Shown here: piece by piece, positions 48,070 through 56,097 of the stretch
How positions within the stretch are numbered: the first letter of the stretch is position 1
Layout: each line of letters begins with the position of its first letter
Origin: Blastocatellia bacterium
GTDB taxonomy: Bacteria; Acidobacteriota; Blastocatellia; Pyrinomonadales; Pyrinomonadaceae
Direction: 5' to 3'
NCBI GenBank assembly: GCA_003168335.1
Contig: PMSM01000013.1
Span: forward strand, 1 to 64,000
Length of the DNA stretch: 64,000 nucleotides
The notes under the pieces: model-generated
Database searches by the model: none
What the model was told of the DNA's origin: nothing
What the model saw: only the letters and a program-made list of their open reading frames with translations
Position numbers and translations under genes: made by a program

Positions 48070-50991
48070 ATGTCATTTAATAGGTTCAGCCGTTGGTTGC
48101 TAGTCTCTAAAATCAAAGGGAGGGTAAGGATCTGCGCATTTATCTTAGGTGTGACTTTCCTCTCGGTTCTGATTCTTCACGTCAGTGCGGGCTCGACGAA
48201 CCAGTCATCACAGTTTGATGGTAGCTACGACCACAAGCGGCCTGGCGATACCAGGCAATCCAAATCCTCGGCTGAACTCTTAAGAAAAGCGAAGACGCGC
48301 TCGAAAGCGCAACGAGCTCCGATTGCACAGCCTAAGCAGGACGATACCAAGGTGGTAAGCTCCGGCAAGGGCGCAGCGCAGACTGGCGTCGCCCGGCCGG
48401 AAGTATCCAGTGGCCCTGTTTACTCAAAGATTCCAGAGTTGACACCCGTACAAGCAAAGTCGCTTAAGCGGGAGTCCGAAGAGGAAGAGCCTATTGTGCC
48501 CGTGCAGCAAGGCAGAGTGTGGACCGAGATTCCCAAGCCAACGGATCCTCCAACCGAGCCTGTCTTCGGGGAAAGCGGTTTACACCAGATGTCTGGTTTA
48601 ATCTCGCCACAAGCCGCAAGTGATTTTAGGTATCAGCAAGTCACGGATTTGTCCTCCAACGGTAGCTTTTCTGAGATAAATGAACCAAGCGTCGCGAATA
48701 TGGGAAGCACTGTGTTCTTCACTGGCAACTGGTATGCGGCTCGGTCCACGAATGGAGGGCAGACTTTCACATATGTCAGCCCATTCACAACCTTCCCCAG
48801 CGTGAACGGTGGCTTCTGTTGTGATCAGGTGGTCAACTATGCGCCTAGCCAGGACATGATGCTTTGGGAAACGCAGTATTTGTCGGACGGCACAAGCAAC
48901 ACGATCCGGATTGCTCGCGCGGTAGGAAGCGCGGCAGTGGCGAACAACTCCTGGACCTCTTACAAATTCACCCCTCAGGATTTTGGTTTTCCAACTGGCA
49001 CCTATTTGGATTTTCCGAATCTGACGTTTGGATCCACATTCGTCTACCTGACAGAGAACGTGTTTACCTCAGGCGGCACCGATCAGGACAGCCACGGCAC
49101 CTTCACCGGCTCTGTGATCCTGCGCATTCGTCTTTCAGAGCTGGCGGCCGGGGGATCGATTAGCTACAACTATTATGCTCAGACGCGCTCCAGTTCGGAC
49201 GTAGGGAGCCTGCGCTGCACGGAAGGCGCCGGAGCGACGATTTATTGCGGTGGCTGGCGAACAACTTCGCAACTGCGAATTTTCCACTGGGACGACGGCG
49301 CAAGCTCGATTTTTTGGGACGATGTTAACGCCGCGGCCTTTACCACACTCGACAGAGGAAATGGCGTGGCCACGAGTCCTGATGGAACCAACTTTGCGGC
49401 AAGAGCAGACGGCAGGATTCTCGGAGCCTGGGTGGCAAACGGATTCATCGGATTTATGTGGGCGGCCAAGCAAGACTCGACCTTCCCGTATCCTTACACG
49501 ATCGTCGCGCGTTTCGATCAATTGACACGTGCTCGCGTTAGCCAAAACACGATCTGGAATTCGAGCGTTGCCTGGCTATATCCGACTGCCTCACCAAACA
49601 GCGCGGGCAATCTTGCAGGACTCCTCGCCTTTGGCGGTGGCGCAAACTATCCCGGAACGGATATCTGGATAGCTGACGACGTCGAGATTGGATTCAGTCC
49701 GGTCGGGCTGCATGGTTCAACCGGCGGCACTGCTGGACCAACCAGCAACAAGTGGGGAGACTACTTGACGGTTCGACCACACCGGGATTTCCCGAACACC
49801 TGGGTCGCAGCGGCTTACTCCCTAAAGAATGGAGGCTTGGGATCGAATGCTGTTCCGAGATATCTCTGGTTCGGAAGGGAGCGAGATTTCGGTTCGACAC
49901 CGTCCCCAACGGTACGGTTAACAGCTACGGATTTTCCGGTCAATGAAAACAGCAGTGCCGGTTTCGTGACTGTGAGCGTGATCCGGGAAGGAGATGCTAC
50001 CAGTGCGGCGAGCGTAAACTTCGCCACGTCCGACACGTCAAGCCTGAACGCGGCCTGTTCTCAAGGCGGTACGGGGAAAGCAAGTGAACGATGCGACTAT
50101 GCGACAAGTTTAGGAACGCTGAGCTGGGCCGCGGGCGAGGCCGGCACGAAGACCTTCAACATCCCGATAATTAATGATGCTCTCGTCGAAGGGACTGAAA
50201 CTTTCAATGTCACGTTGAGTAATCCGATAGGCGTAGGTTTGGGAACGCCATCTACAGCAACGGTGACCATTCTGGACGACGACGTAGCACCATCTACCAA
50301 TCCGATAGACGGAGTGGATTTCTTCATTACCCAGCAGTACATAGATTTCCTTGGCCGGATGCCGGATCAGGGTGGATTTACGAACTGGCATAACACACTG
50401 GCCCCATGTCCGAATGGAGGATTCGGAGAACCAGTTACTTCGAATTGCGATCGCTTACACGTGGCCGCCGGGTTCTTCCAATCGGATGAGTTTCTAAACC
50501 GCGGCTACTGGGCATTTTGCTTTTACATGGTCAGCTACAATCAGCGGCCGACCTATGCGCAGTTCATTCCGGACATGGCGCAGGTCGGAGGACCGAAGTC
50601 ACCAGCGGAAGAGCAAGCCAGTAAGGCTGCTTTCGCAGATGCTTATGTACAGCGAGCCGAGTTTGTCGCTAAATACGGTGCGCAAAGCGGACAGCCCCTG
50701 GCTAACGCCTTATGGCTGACAGCCGGGTTACCCGGTAGCCCGATCAACGCAGGTGTCATGACCAACGGCCAAATCTTACGCACCATAGTGGAGACTTCTG
50801 CGGCCTTCAACAAGTTCCTGCCCGATGGCACGGTGGCGATTCAATACTTCGGGTTCTTAAGACGCGACCCGGACACGATCGGTTATCAGAACAACCTGAC
50901 GACGTTGAGGAACGATCCGAATAACCTGCGTCACATGATCTTCATCTTTATCTATTCGAGCGAGTATCGCGGCCGCTTTGGCACGCCATAA
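48070..50991 (+). CDS. Secreted BNR/sialidase-like protein with Calx-beta and DUF4214-type tail
   Basis: 973 residues. An N-terminal hydrophobic stretch (ICAFILGVTFLSVLILHVSA, about 21-40) serves as signal or anchor, then a low-complexity charged region (about 50-165). The middle (about 190-610) is rich in aromatic and Asp/Gly strands (FFTGNWYAARSTNGGQTFTY, GFCCDQVVNYAPSQDMMLWE, NKWGDYLTVRPHRDFPNTWV), resembling six-bladed propeller exo-enzymes; no active site is claimed. Calx-beta (about 613-735) and the tail follow. The tail is nearly identical to that of the 40092 gene in DNA (SYNQRPTYAQFIPDMAQVGG, PKSPAEEQASKAAFADA). ATG at 48070 with GGGGAG about 6 bases upstream. Confidence 0.8.
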   Translation: MSFNRFSRWLLVSKIKGRVRICAFILGVTFLSVLILHVSAGSTNQSSQFDGSYDHKRPGDTRQSKSSAELLRKAKTRSKAQRAPIAQPKQDDTKVVSSGKGAAQTGVARPEVSSGPVYSKIPELTPVQAKSLKRESEEEEPIVPVQQGRVWTEIPKPTDPPTEPVFGESGLHQMSGLISPQAASDFRYQQVTDLSSNGSFSEINEPSVANMGSTVFFTGNWYAARSTNGGQTFTYVSPFTTFPSVNGGFCCDQVVNYAPSQDMMLWETQYLSDGTSNTIRIARAVGSAAVANNSWTSYKFTPQDFGFPTGTYLDFPNLTFGSTFVYLTENVFTSGGTDQDSHGTFTGSVILRIRLSELAAGGSISYNYYAQTRSSSDVGSLRCTEGAGATIYCGGWRTTSQLRIFHWDDGASSIFWDDVNAAAFTTLDRGNGVATSPDGTNFAARADGRILGAWVANGFIGFMWAAKQDSTFPYPYTIVARFDQLTRARVSQNTIWNSSVAWLYPTASPNSAGNLAGLLAFGGGANYPGTDIWIADDVEIGFSPVGLHGSTGGTAGPTSNKWGDYLTVRPHRDFPNTWVAAAYSLKNGGLGSNAVPRYLWFGRERDFGSTPSPTVRLTATDFPVNENSSAGFVTVSVIREGDATSAASVNFATSDTSSLNAACSQGGTGKASERCDYATSLGTLSWAAGEAGTKTFNIPIINDALVEGTETFNVTLSNPIGVGLGTPSTATVTILDDDVAPSTNPIDGVDFFITQQYIDFLGRMPDQGGFTNWHNTLAPCPNGGFGEPVTSNCDRLHVAAGFFQSDEFLNRGYWAFCFYMVSYNQRPTYAQFIPDMAQVGGPKSPAEEQASKAAFADAYVQRAEFVAKYGAQSGQPLANALWLTAGLPGSPINAGVMTNGQILRTIVETSAAFNKFLPDGTVAIQYFGFLRRDPDTIGYQNNLTTLRNDPNNLRHMIFIFIYSSEYRGRFGTP

Positions 50992-51538
50992 TAGAAATTG
51001 ATCGCAAACGGGTTCGTCAACTCCGTCGAATACGTTTTGAGATTCGGACCATGAACTCGTAGTAATACAAAGAATACGCTCGAAGAAAGAGCCGTCGCGA
51101 ACAAAGATGTTCCCGGCGGCTCGTTTCTTTTCACAAGTTGGTAAAGGTCGACGCCGTATGCCGCTCCTGTGTGGCATGCCTTCTGAAGCGAATCCGAATA
51201 AGAGGGCGTAGATATCGTTCTGCGTCCAGGAAGCTTTGAGCTTTCACCTCATTGCATATGTGGGTTAGCGCACAGACCCGGTAAGTACCCGCCCTTATAC
51301 TCACGCTAAGTAGAAATTACCTTTTGACACCGGACCACCCAGCAAACGCCCCGCTCTTGTGTCTTCTGTTGTTTCTGAGAGACCGAGGAGGGACAGAAAC
51401 CTCCGCCAATAAGCCTCGCATTATTGATTGGAAGATCACCGTGGAAATGCTTCTGAGTGGCAATGTGTCGACTCGCCTACGGTCCAGACGTGAAAAGCGT
51501 CGCTTGAGCTTTTTGCTTAAGTTCCGAGGAAGCCATCC
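50992..51538. other. Intergenic stretch between the third and fourth tail-bearing genes
   Basis: About 550 bases. It contains a terminator (51089-51131) and otherwise no supported gene. The first few bases after the 50991 stop resemble the post-stop sequence of the other two long copies (TAGAAATTGATCGC), showing that the duplicated unit extends past the stop codon. Confidence 0.4.
51089..51131 (+). terminator. Probable terminator after the 48070 gene
   Basis: GAGCCG (51089-51094) pairs with the GGCGGCTC end of the downstream arm (51115-51122), with further partial pairing of CGAACA with TGTTCCCG; the stem is followed by GTTTCTTTT. Confidence 0.6.
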
Positions 51539-51670
51539 ATGCGGTCCGTTATTCAACTGTCCAGCGTTGCGGTAGCGACGTTACTACTTAGCTCGCTCGT
51601 GTTTGTTTCGCAAAGCGTCCAAGCTGCAACTCTAACTGTTTCAACAACAGAAAAAGGAACCCTCTCATGA
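51539..51670 (+). CDS. Short signal-peptide ORF coupled to the next gene
   Basis: 43 codons: MRSVIQLSSVAVATLLLSSL is followed by VFVSQSVQA, a textbook signal peptide, and a 14-residue mature stub ATLTVSTTEKGTLS. Its start has GAGGA about 10 bases upstream, and its TGA overlaps the ATG of the next gene (ATGA), so ribosomes could pass on. Either it is a short leader peptide, or the decayed 5' end of a larger secreted gene: the stub resembles the first strand of CSLREA-type beta-helix proteins. I cannot decide. Confidence 0.4.
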   Translation: MRSVIQLSSVAVATLLLSSLVFVSQSVQAATLTVSTTEKGTLS

Positions 51671-53454
51671 ATTATCTTAATAAGTATGTCTCCGCAAGTT
51701 TTCTTATCATCGCCGCGCTCTTGTTCTCGGCCTCGTCTCGCCCGGCTTTGGCTCAAAGCGTGCCACCGCTGGGCGCGGCCGAGAGCTTTGCTGCCCTGGC
51801 TGGCACAACCCTAACCGCTACGGGCGCTGGGACCGTGATCTCCGGCAATGTGGGAGTCAGCCCCGGACTTGCGGTGACTGGATTTCCGCCGGCTGTAGTA
51901 GTGAATGGCCAAATATACACGGGGGCGGGATCTCTCGCCGGCCCGGCCCAGGACAGTGCCCTCATTGCCTACAATAATCTCAAAGGGCAGACGTGCCCTG
52001 CCGCAAACAACTTGACCGGTAAGATTCTGGGACAGACCCAGCTCTCGGTCAGTCCAGGCGTCTATTGTTTTGACACGTCGGTTCAGTTGAACGCAATACT
52101 CACTCTCAACGATGGAGGCGATCCCAACGCGATCTTCATTTTCCAGATTGGGACCACGCTCACGACCGCCAGCAGCTCGCAGGTGATCATGAGCAGTGGC
52201 GGTCGAGGCAAAAATGTGTTTTGGCAGGTCGGCAGTTCTGCGACTATTGGCACATCAACCACCTTCCGCGGACACATTATTGCAAACACGAGCATTACCC
52301 TGACCACCAGCGCCAGCACCACCGGCAGAATCTTTGCGCTAAATGGCGCGGCGACGATTGATACTGTTGTTCTCGACGCAGTGCCGACGGCCATTCAATT
52401 CAGCGCTTCGTCCTATACCGTGGGTGAGGAGGTCCCGCAGCTCATCGTCCAGGTCACTCGCACCGGGGACACGACCGGTGCGGCGACCGTCAAGTACGCC
52501 ACGAGCGACACGGCGGGTCTGCAAAGTTGTTCGGTTGTTAACGGCAAGGCCTCGGAGCGCTGCGATTATGAAACTACCATAGGCACGTTGAGGTTCGCGG
52601 CCGGGGAAGCAAGTAAGACTTTTAATATTCTGATGATCAACGACGTGTACGTTGAAGGCCCCGAAACCTTCACCTTGGCGTTGAGTGCGCCCACAGGGGC
52701 TAGCCTGGGTGCACCCAGCACGGCGACGGTGACCATCCTGGATAACGACTTTGTGGCAGCGGCGAATCCGATTGATGGGGTGGACTTCTTCGTGACCCAG
52801 CAGTACCTGGACTTTCTGGCCCGGGTGCCTGACACAGTTGGATTTGCTAACTGGGTGGCCACCTTGAGCCCCTGTCCGAATGGCGGCTTTGGCGAGCTTG
52901 CTAATCCAGGCTGCGACCGGGTACACGTCTCCGCCGGGTTTTATCAGTCGGCAGAGTTTCAGGACCGTGGCTATTTTGCTTATCGCTTTTATGAGGTAGG
53001 CCTGGGTCGCAAACCCCTCTACAGGGAGTTTATCCCTGACATGGCGGACGTGGGCGGAGCGCAGTCGCCGGCCGAAGAAGCGCTCAGTAAAGCGACGTAC
53101 GTTGATGAGTTTGTCTTGCGCCCCGAGTTTGTCACAAAATACAGTGGGCTAAGCGGACAGCCCCTGGCTAACGCAGTCTGGCTGACAGCCGGGTTACCTG
53201 GTAGCCCGATCAGCGCAGGTAGCATGACAAACGGCCAAATCTTACGCGCCGTAGTGGAAACTTCTGCTGCCTCCAACAAGTTTTTCAACCGCGGATTTGT
53301 CTCAATGCAATACTTTGGGTATCTGAGACGTGATCCGGACACCATAGGATTCACGAACTGGGTGGCCACCCTGGATGCCGACTCGAGTAATTTCCGGCAT
53401 ATGATCTTCGGCTTCATCTACTCGGATGAATACCGCCATAGATTTGGGCCGTAA
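51667..53454 (+). CDS. Secreted ice-binding-like (DUF3494) protein with Calx-beta and DUF4214-type tail
   Basis: 595 residues. A signal peptide (SASFLIIAALLFSASSRPALA) is followed by a DUF3494-like domain (about 35-225): LGAAESFAALAGTTLTATGA, GTVISGNVGVSPG, NAIFIFQIGTTLTTASSSQV, FWQVGSSATIGTSTTFRGHI. Such domains bind ice or serve as general surface adhesion modules. Then Calx-beta (about 242-360; LIVQVTRTGDTTGAATVKYA) with a Cys pair, and the tail (about 368-595) in the FYEVGLGRKPLYREFIPDMA variant shared with the 54937 gene. ATG at 51667 overlaps the stop of the short upstream ORF. Confidence 0.83.
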   Translation: MNYLNKYVSASFLIIAALLFSASSRPALAQSVPPLGAAESFAALAGTTLTATGAGTVISGNVGVSPGLAVTGFPPAVVVNGQIYTGAGSLAGPAQDSALIAYNNLKGQTCPAANNLTGKILGQTQLSVSPGVYCFDTSVQLNAILTLNDGGDPNAIFIFQIGTTLTTASSSQVIMSSGGRGKNVFWQVGSSATIGTSTTFRGHIIANTSITLTTSASTTGRIFALNGAATIDTVVLDAVPTAIQFSASSYTVGEEVPQLIVQVTRTGDTTGAATVKYATSDTAGLQSCSVVNGKASERCDYETTIGTLRFAAGEASKTFNILMINDVYVEGPETFTLALSAPTGASLGAPSTATVTILDNDFVAAANPIDGVDFFVTQQYLDFLARVPDTVGFANWVATLSPCPNGGFGELANPGCDRVHVSAGFYQSAEFQDRGYFAYRFYEVGLGRKPLYREFIPDMADVGGAQSPAEEALSKATYVDEFVLRPEFVTKYSGLSGQPLANAVWLTAGLPGSPISAGSMTNGQILRAVVETSAASNKFFNRGFVSMQYFGYLRRDPDTIGFTNWVATLDADSSNFRHMIFGFIYSDEYRHRFGP

Positions 53455-53555
53455 GCAGTCCATCGTCAGGCACAGGCAGTGAACCCGCGGAGATCAAAGC
53501 TAAGGGCAGCGAATAGACGGCCAGGGCCAACTGTTCGCTGCTCTCCATTTTTGTA

Positions 53556-54692
53556 ATGCACATTGGAATCGACGGACTTCCGCTTCTGACACCGCTCACC
53601 GGTGTGGGTCATTACACCCTTGAACTCGCTCGTGCCCTGGCATCCATGGCTCCGACTGATGAGTTTGAGCTGATAGCGCCTCGCCCGCCATCGCTTGCTG
53701 CTGCAGAAAAGCTGAACCAGGCGACAGCCGCGAACCTGCGCTGGGTCCAGTCGAAGAGATGGCGGCTTAACCGATACTGGTGGGGCGCCGGTCTGCCGCT
53801 CCACTTGAGGCGCGGCTCGCTGGATTTATTTCACGGCACAAACTTTGAAATTCCTTTCTGGGACAAGCGACCAGCCGTCCTTACTATTCATGATCTTTCT
53901 TCGCTCTTGCATCCTGAGAAGCATGAGAAGCGACTCGCCACACGCGCGCGCCGGCGTTTGCCGCTGATGGTGAAATCGGCAGCGATGATTATCACGCCGA
54001 CTGAAAGCGTGAAGCGCGAAGTGTGTGCGCATTTGGGCGTCGAAGCGAGCAAGGTGGCGGTCACGCCGTTAGCACCACGAACGGTATTTAGGAAGATCGA
54101 GTGTGAGCAGGCCATCGAGACGCGCAAGCGCCTGGGCATCAGAGACGATTTCATCCTCTTTGTGGGCACGATCGAGCCCCGCAAGAATCTACTTACACTT
54201 GCTCGGGCGTTCGATGAGATTCTGCGTCAGACATCTCTTCGTCCCCAGCTCGTGATCGCCGGTCAGGAAGGCTGGCTAATGAATGACCTCTTCCAATTTA
54301 TCAATAGCGCCGGCATTCAAGATGATGTTTGCTTTACAGGTTATCTCGGTGACGATGATCTCCGCGATCTTTATTCCTCGTGCACTCTCTTCGTCTACCC
54401 TTCCTTATATGAAGGCTTCGGGCTGCCGCCGCTCGAAGCGATGGCCTGCGGCGCGCCGGTAATAACAAGCAGGATTCCTCCCATAATGGAAACCGTCGAA
54501 GGGGCCGCGTGCCTGGTCGACCCCGCCAACGCGCAGGAGCTTGCCAGCGCGATTGTCCGACTGCTCGAAGACCCCGGAGCAAGAGAGGACCTTTCGAGGC
54601 TGGGAGCACGGCAGGTTCGAAACTTTACCTGGGAGCGGACAGCTTCGCTCACGCTGGAGATCTATAAAAAGGTACTTGGATTAACGGAGTAG
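53556..54692 (+). CDS. Glycosyltransferase family 4 (GT-B)
   Basis: 378 residues. Typical GT4 layout: N-terminal GLPLLTPLTGVGHYTLELAR, then LDLFHGTNFEIPFW, a central HDLSSLLHPEKHEK, and the C-terminal nucleotide-sugar domain with DFILFVGTIEPRKNLLTLAR, VCFTGYLGDDDLRDLYSSC, and the EX7E motif in YPSLYEGFGLPPLEAMACGA. It transfers a sugar from a nucleotide donor, in the cytoplasm. It lies next to the tail-bearing genes and 5' of a bidirectional terminator. Confidence 0.92.
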   Translation: MHIGIDGLPLLTPLTGVGHYTLELARALASMAPTDEFELIAPRPPSLAAAEKLNQATAANLRWVQSKRWRLNRYWWGAGLPLHLRRGSLDLFHGTNFEIPFWDKRPAVLTIHDLSSLLHPEKHEKRLATRARRRLPLMVKSAAMIITPTESVKREVCAHLGVEASKVAVTPLAPRTVFRKIECEQAIETRKRLGIRDDFILFVGTIEPRKNLLTLARAFDEILRQTSLRPQLVIAGQEGWLMNDLFQFINSAGIQDDVCFTGYLGDDDLRDLYSSCTLFVYPSLYEGFGLPPLEAMACGAPVITSRIPPIMETVEGAACLVDPANAQELASAIVRLLEDPGAREDLSRLGARQVRNFTWERTASLTLEIYKKVLGLTE

Positions 54693-54734
54693 CAGGCTGC
54701 TGAAAAACTCTTTGATTCTACGAATGGCGCAAAA

Positions 54735-54834
54735 TTTGGAGTGCGGCGGCAGCGACGCCGCTTTGGATTCTTTAGGTTCTTAAGGCTCGCCAATCCAAAG
54801 CGGCGTCGCGCTACGCTTGCCGCCGCACTCCAAA
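54735..54834. repeat. GGAGTGCGGCGGC inverted repeat, copy 3
   Basis: TTTGGAGTGCGGCGGCAGCG at 54735 mirrors GCCGCCGCACTCCAAA ending 54834. CGACGCCGCTTTGGATT is matched by AATCCAAAGCGGCGTCG inside. It sits at the 3' end of the GT4 gene, just before a terminator. Confidence 0.8.
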
Positions 54835-54876
54835 GCGAATCACTCGACGCGGCTTCGGCGCACGATTCCAATTGAA

Positions 54877-54901
54877 AAGGCCGGCTGTCGGAGCCGGCCT
54901 T
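54877..54901. terminator. Bidirectional terminator between GT4 and the fifth tail-bearing gene
   Basis: AAGGCCGGCT (54877-54886) and AGCCGGCCTT (54892-54901) form a perfect 10-bp stem with a 5-base loop, with an A4 stretch before the first arm giving a T-run on the minus strand. It separates two convergent genes. Confidence 0.85.
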
Positions 54902-54936
54902 AGCGATTTGAACGACGAGAAAACGAGGTGAGCGAT

Positions 54937-55788
54937 TTAGAATCTGTTCCGGTATTCATCCGAATAGATGAACCCAAAGATCATATGTCGGAAGTTATTC
55001 GGATCAGCATTCAGTGTATCTACCCAGTTCTGGAACCCAATTGTATCCGGATCACGTCGCAGGTAACCAAAGTACTCCATTGACACAAACCCGCGGTTGA
55101 GAAACTTGTTGAAGGCCGCAGAAGTTTCCGCTATGGCGCGTAAGATTTGCCCGTTTGTCATGGCGCCTGCACTGATCGGGCTACCAGGTAACCCGGCTGT
55201 CAGCCAAACTGCGTTAGCCAGGGGCTGTCCGCTTAGCCCAGGGTACTTAGCGACAAACTCAGGGCGCAATACAAAAGCGTCGGTGAATGCCGCTTTGCTG
55301 GCGTCTGACTGGGCCGGTGACTGCGAACCACCAACCAACGCCATGTCAGGGATAAACTCCTTGTAGAGGGGTCTGCGACCCAGGCCGACCTCATAAAAGC
55401 GATAAGCAAAATAGCCACGGTCCTGAAACTCCACCGACTGATAAAAGCCCGCCGAGACATGCACCCGATCGCACTGCGGATTAGCAAACTCGCCAAAGCC
55501 GCCGTTCGGGCAATTGTTCAAGGTGAGGTTCCAGTTTGCGAACCCTACCGAGTCCGGAAAGCGGCCTAAGAAATCGATATACTGCTCCTGGACGAAGAAG
55601 TCTATATCGTCAATAGTGATGACCTGGTTTGTGCCGGGTCGCAAACGCACTGGCTTAACCTTAACATTGCCGTAGAAGAGCACCGAAGGAAGTCCCGGTG
55701 TTTCCGTTTCAATCCGGAGAGTAGGAGCCTGACCTAGCACAGATAGGCTGGCAAAGGCTATTATTAAAAACGCAATACTGATCTTCAT
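54937..55788 (-). CDS. Secreted DUF4214-type tail protein, minimal member
   Basis: 283 residues: signal peptide (ISIAFLIIAFASLSVLGQ), a short beta segment (about 23-58), then the shared tail (about 59-283) in the same variant as the 51667 gene: IDDIDFFVQEQYIDFLGRFP, FYEVGLGRRPLYKEFIPDMA, EYFGYLRRDPDTIGF, FGFIYSDEYRNRF. No Calx-beta. It is the only member on the minus strand and shows that the tail can be almost the whole protein. The Cys pair NNCPNGGFGEF..PQCDRVH is kept. ATG at 55788. Confidence 0.8.
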   Translation of the reverse strand: MKISIAFLIIAFASLSVLGQAPTLRIETETPGLPSVLFYGNVKVKPVRLRPGTNQVITIDDIDFFVQEQYIDFLGRFPDSVGFANWNLTLNNCPNGGFGEFANPQCDRVHVSAGFYQSVEFQDRGYFAYRFYEVGLGRRPLYKEFIPDMALVGGSQSPAQSDASKAAFTDAFVLRPEFVAKYPGLSGQPLANAVWLTAGLPGSPISAGAMTNGQILRAIAETSAAFNKFLNRGFVSMEYFGYLRRDPDTIGFQNWVDTLNADPNNFRHMIFGFIYSDEYRNRF

Positions 55789-56097
55789 AATGTCTCCTAG
55801 ATTCGGAATCCTGTCTAACGTCCGGAGTACCAGGCTGGGGTCCTTATCCTAGCGCCTTGGAGTATAGCTTTTCGGCCCGGGATTGGTCAACAAATCTCGT
55901 GGTCAGCAGTCATCTGTTAAGTCCGGCCTGAACCAGCCGAACCCGTCCCTGTTTTTGACGCCATAAGCTATCGAATGGTTGGGAGAATATCAGAAGTATT
56001 TCATCGAGCCAAAGTCAGTTGGTAATCACCGGGAACCAGCAAACATCGACAAATCCCGGCCACGAACCGCCTATTGGGGAACGGCATTCCAAGTCAA
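55789..56097. other. Divergent spacer before the GT2 gene
   Basis: 309 bases between the minus-strand tail protein and the plus-strand GT2 gene. Probably the promoter region of both. No repeat, RNA gene or operator recognised. Confidence 0.35.
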
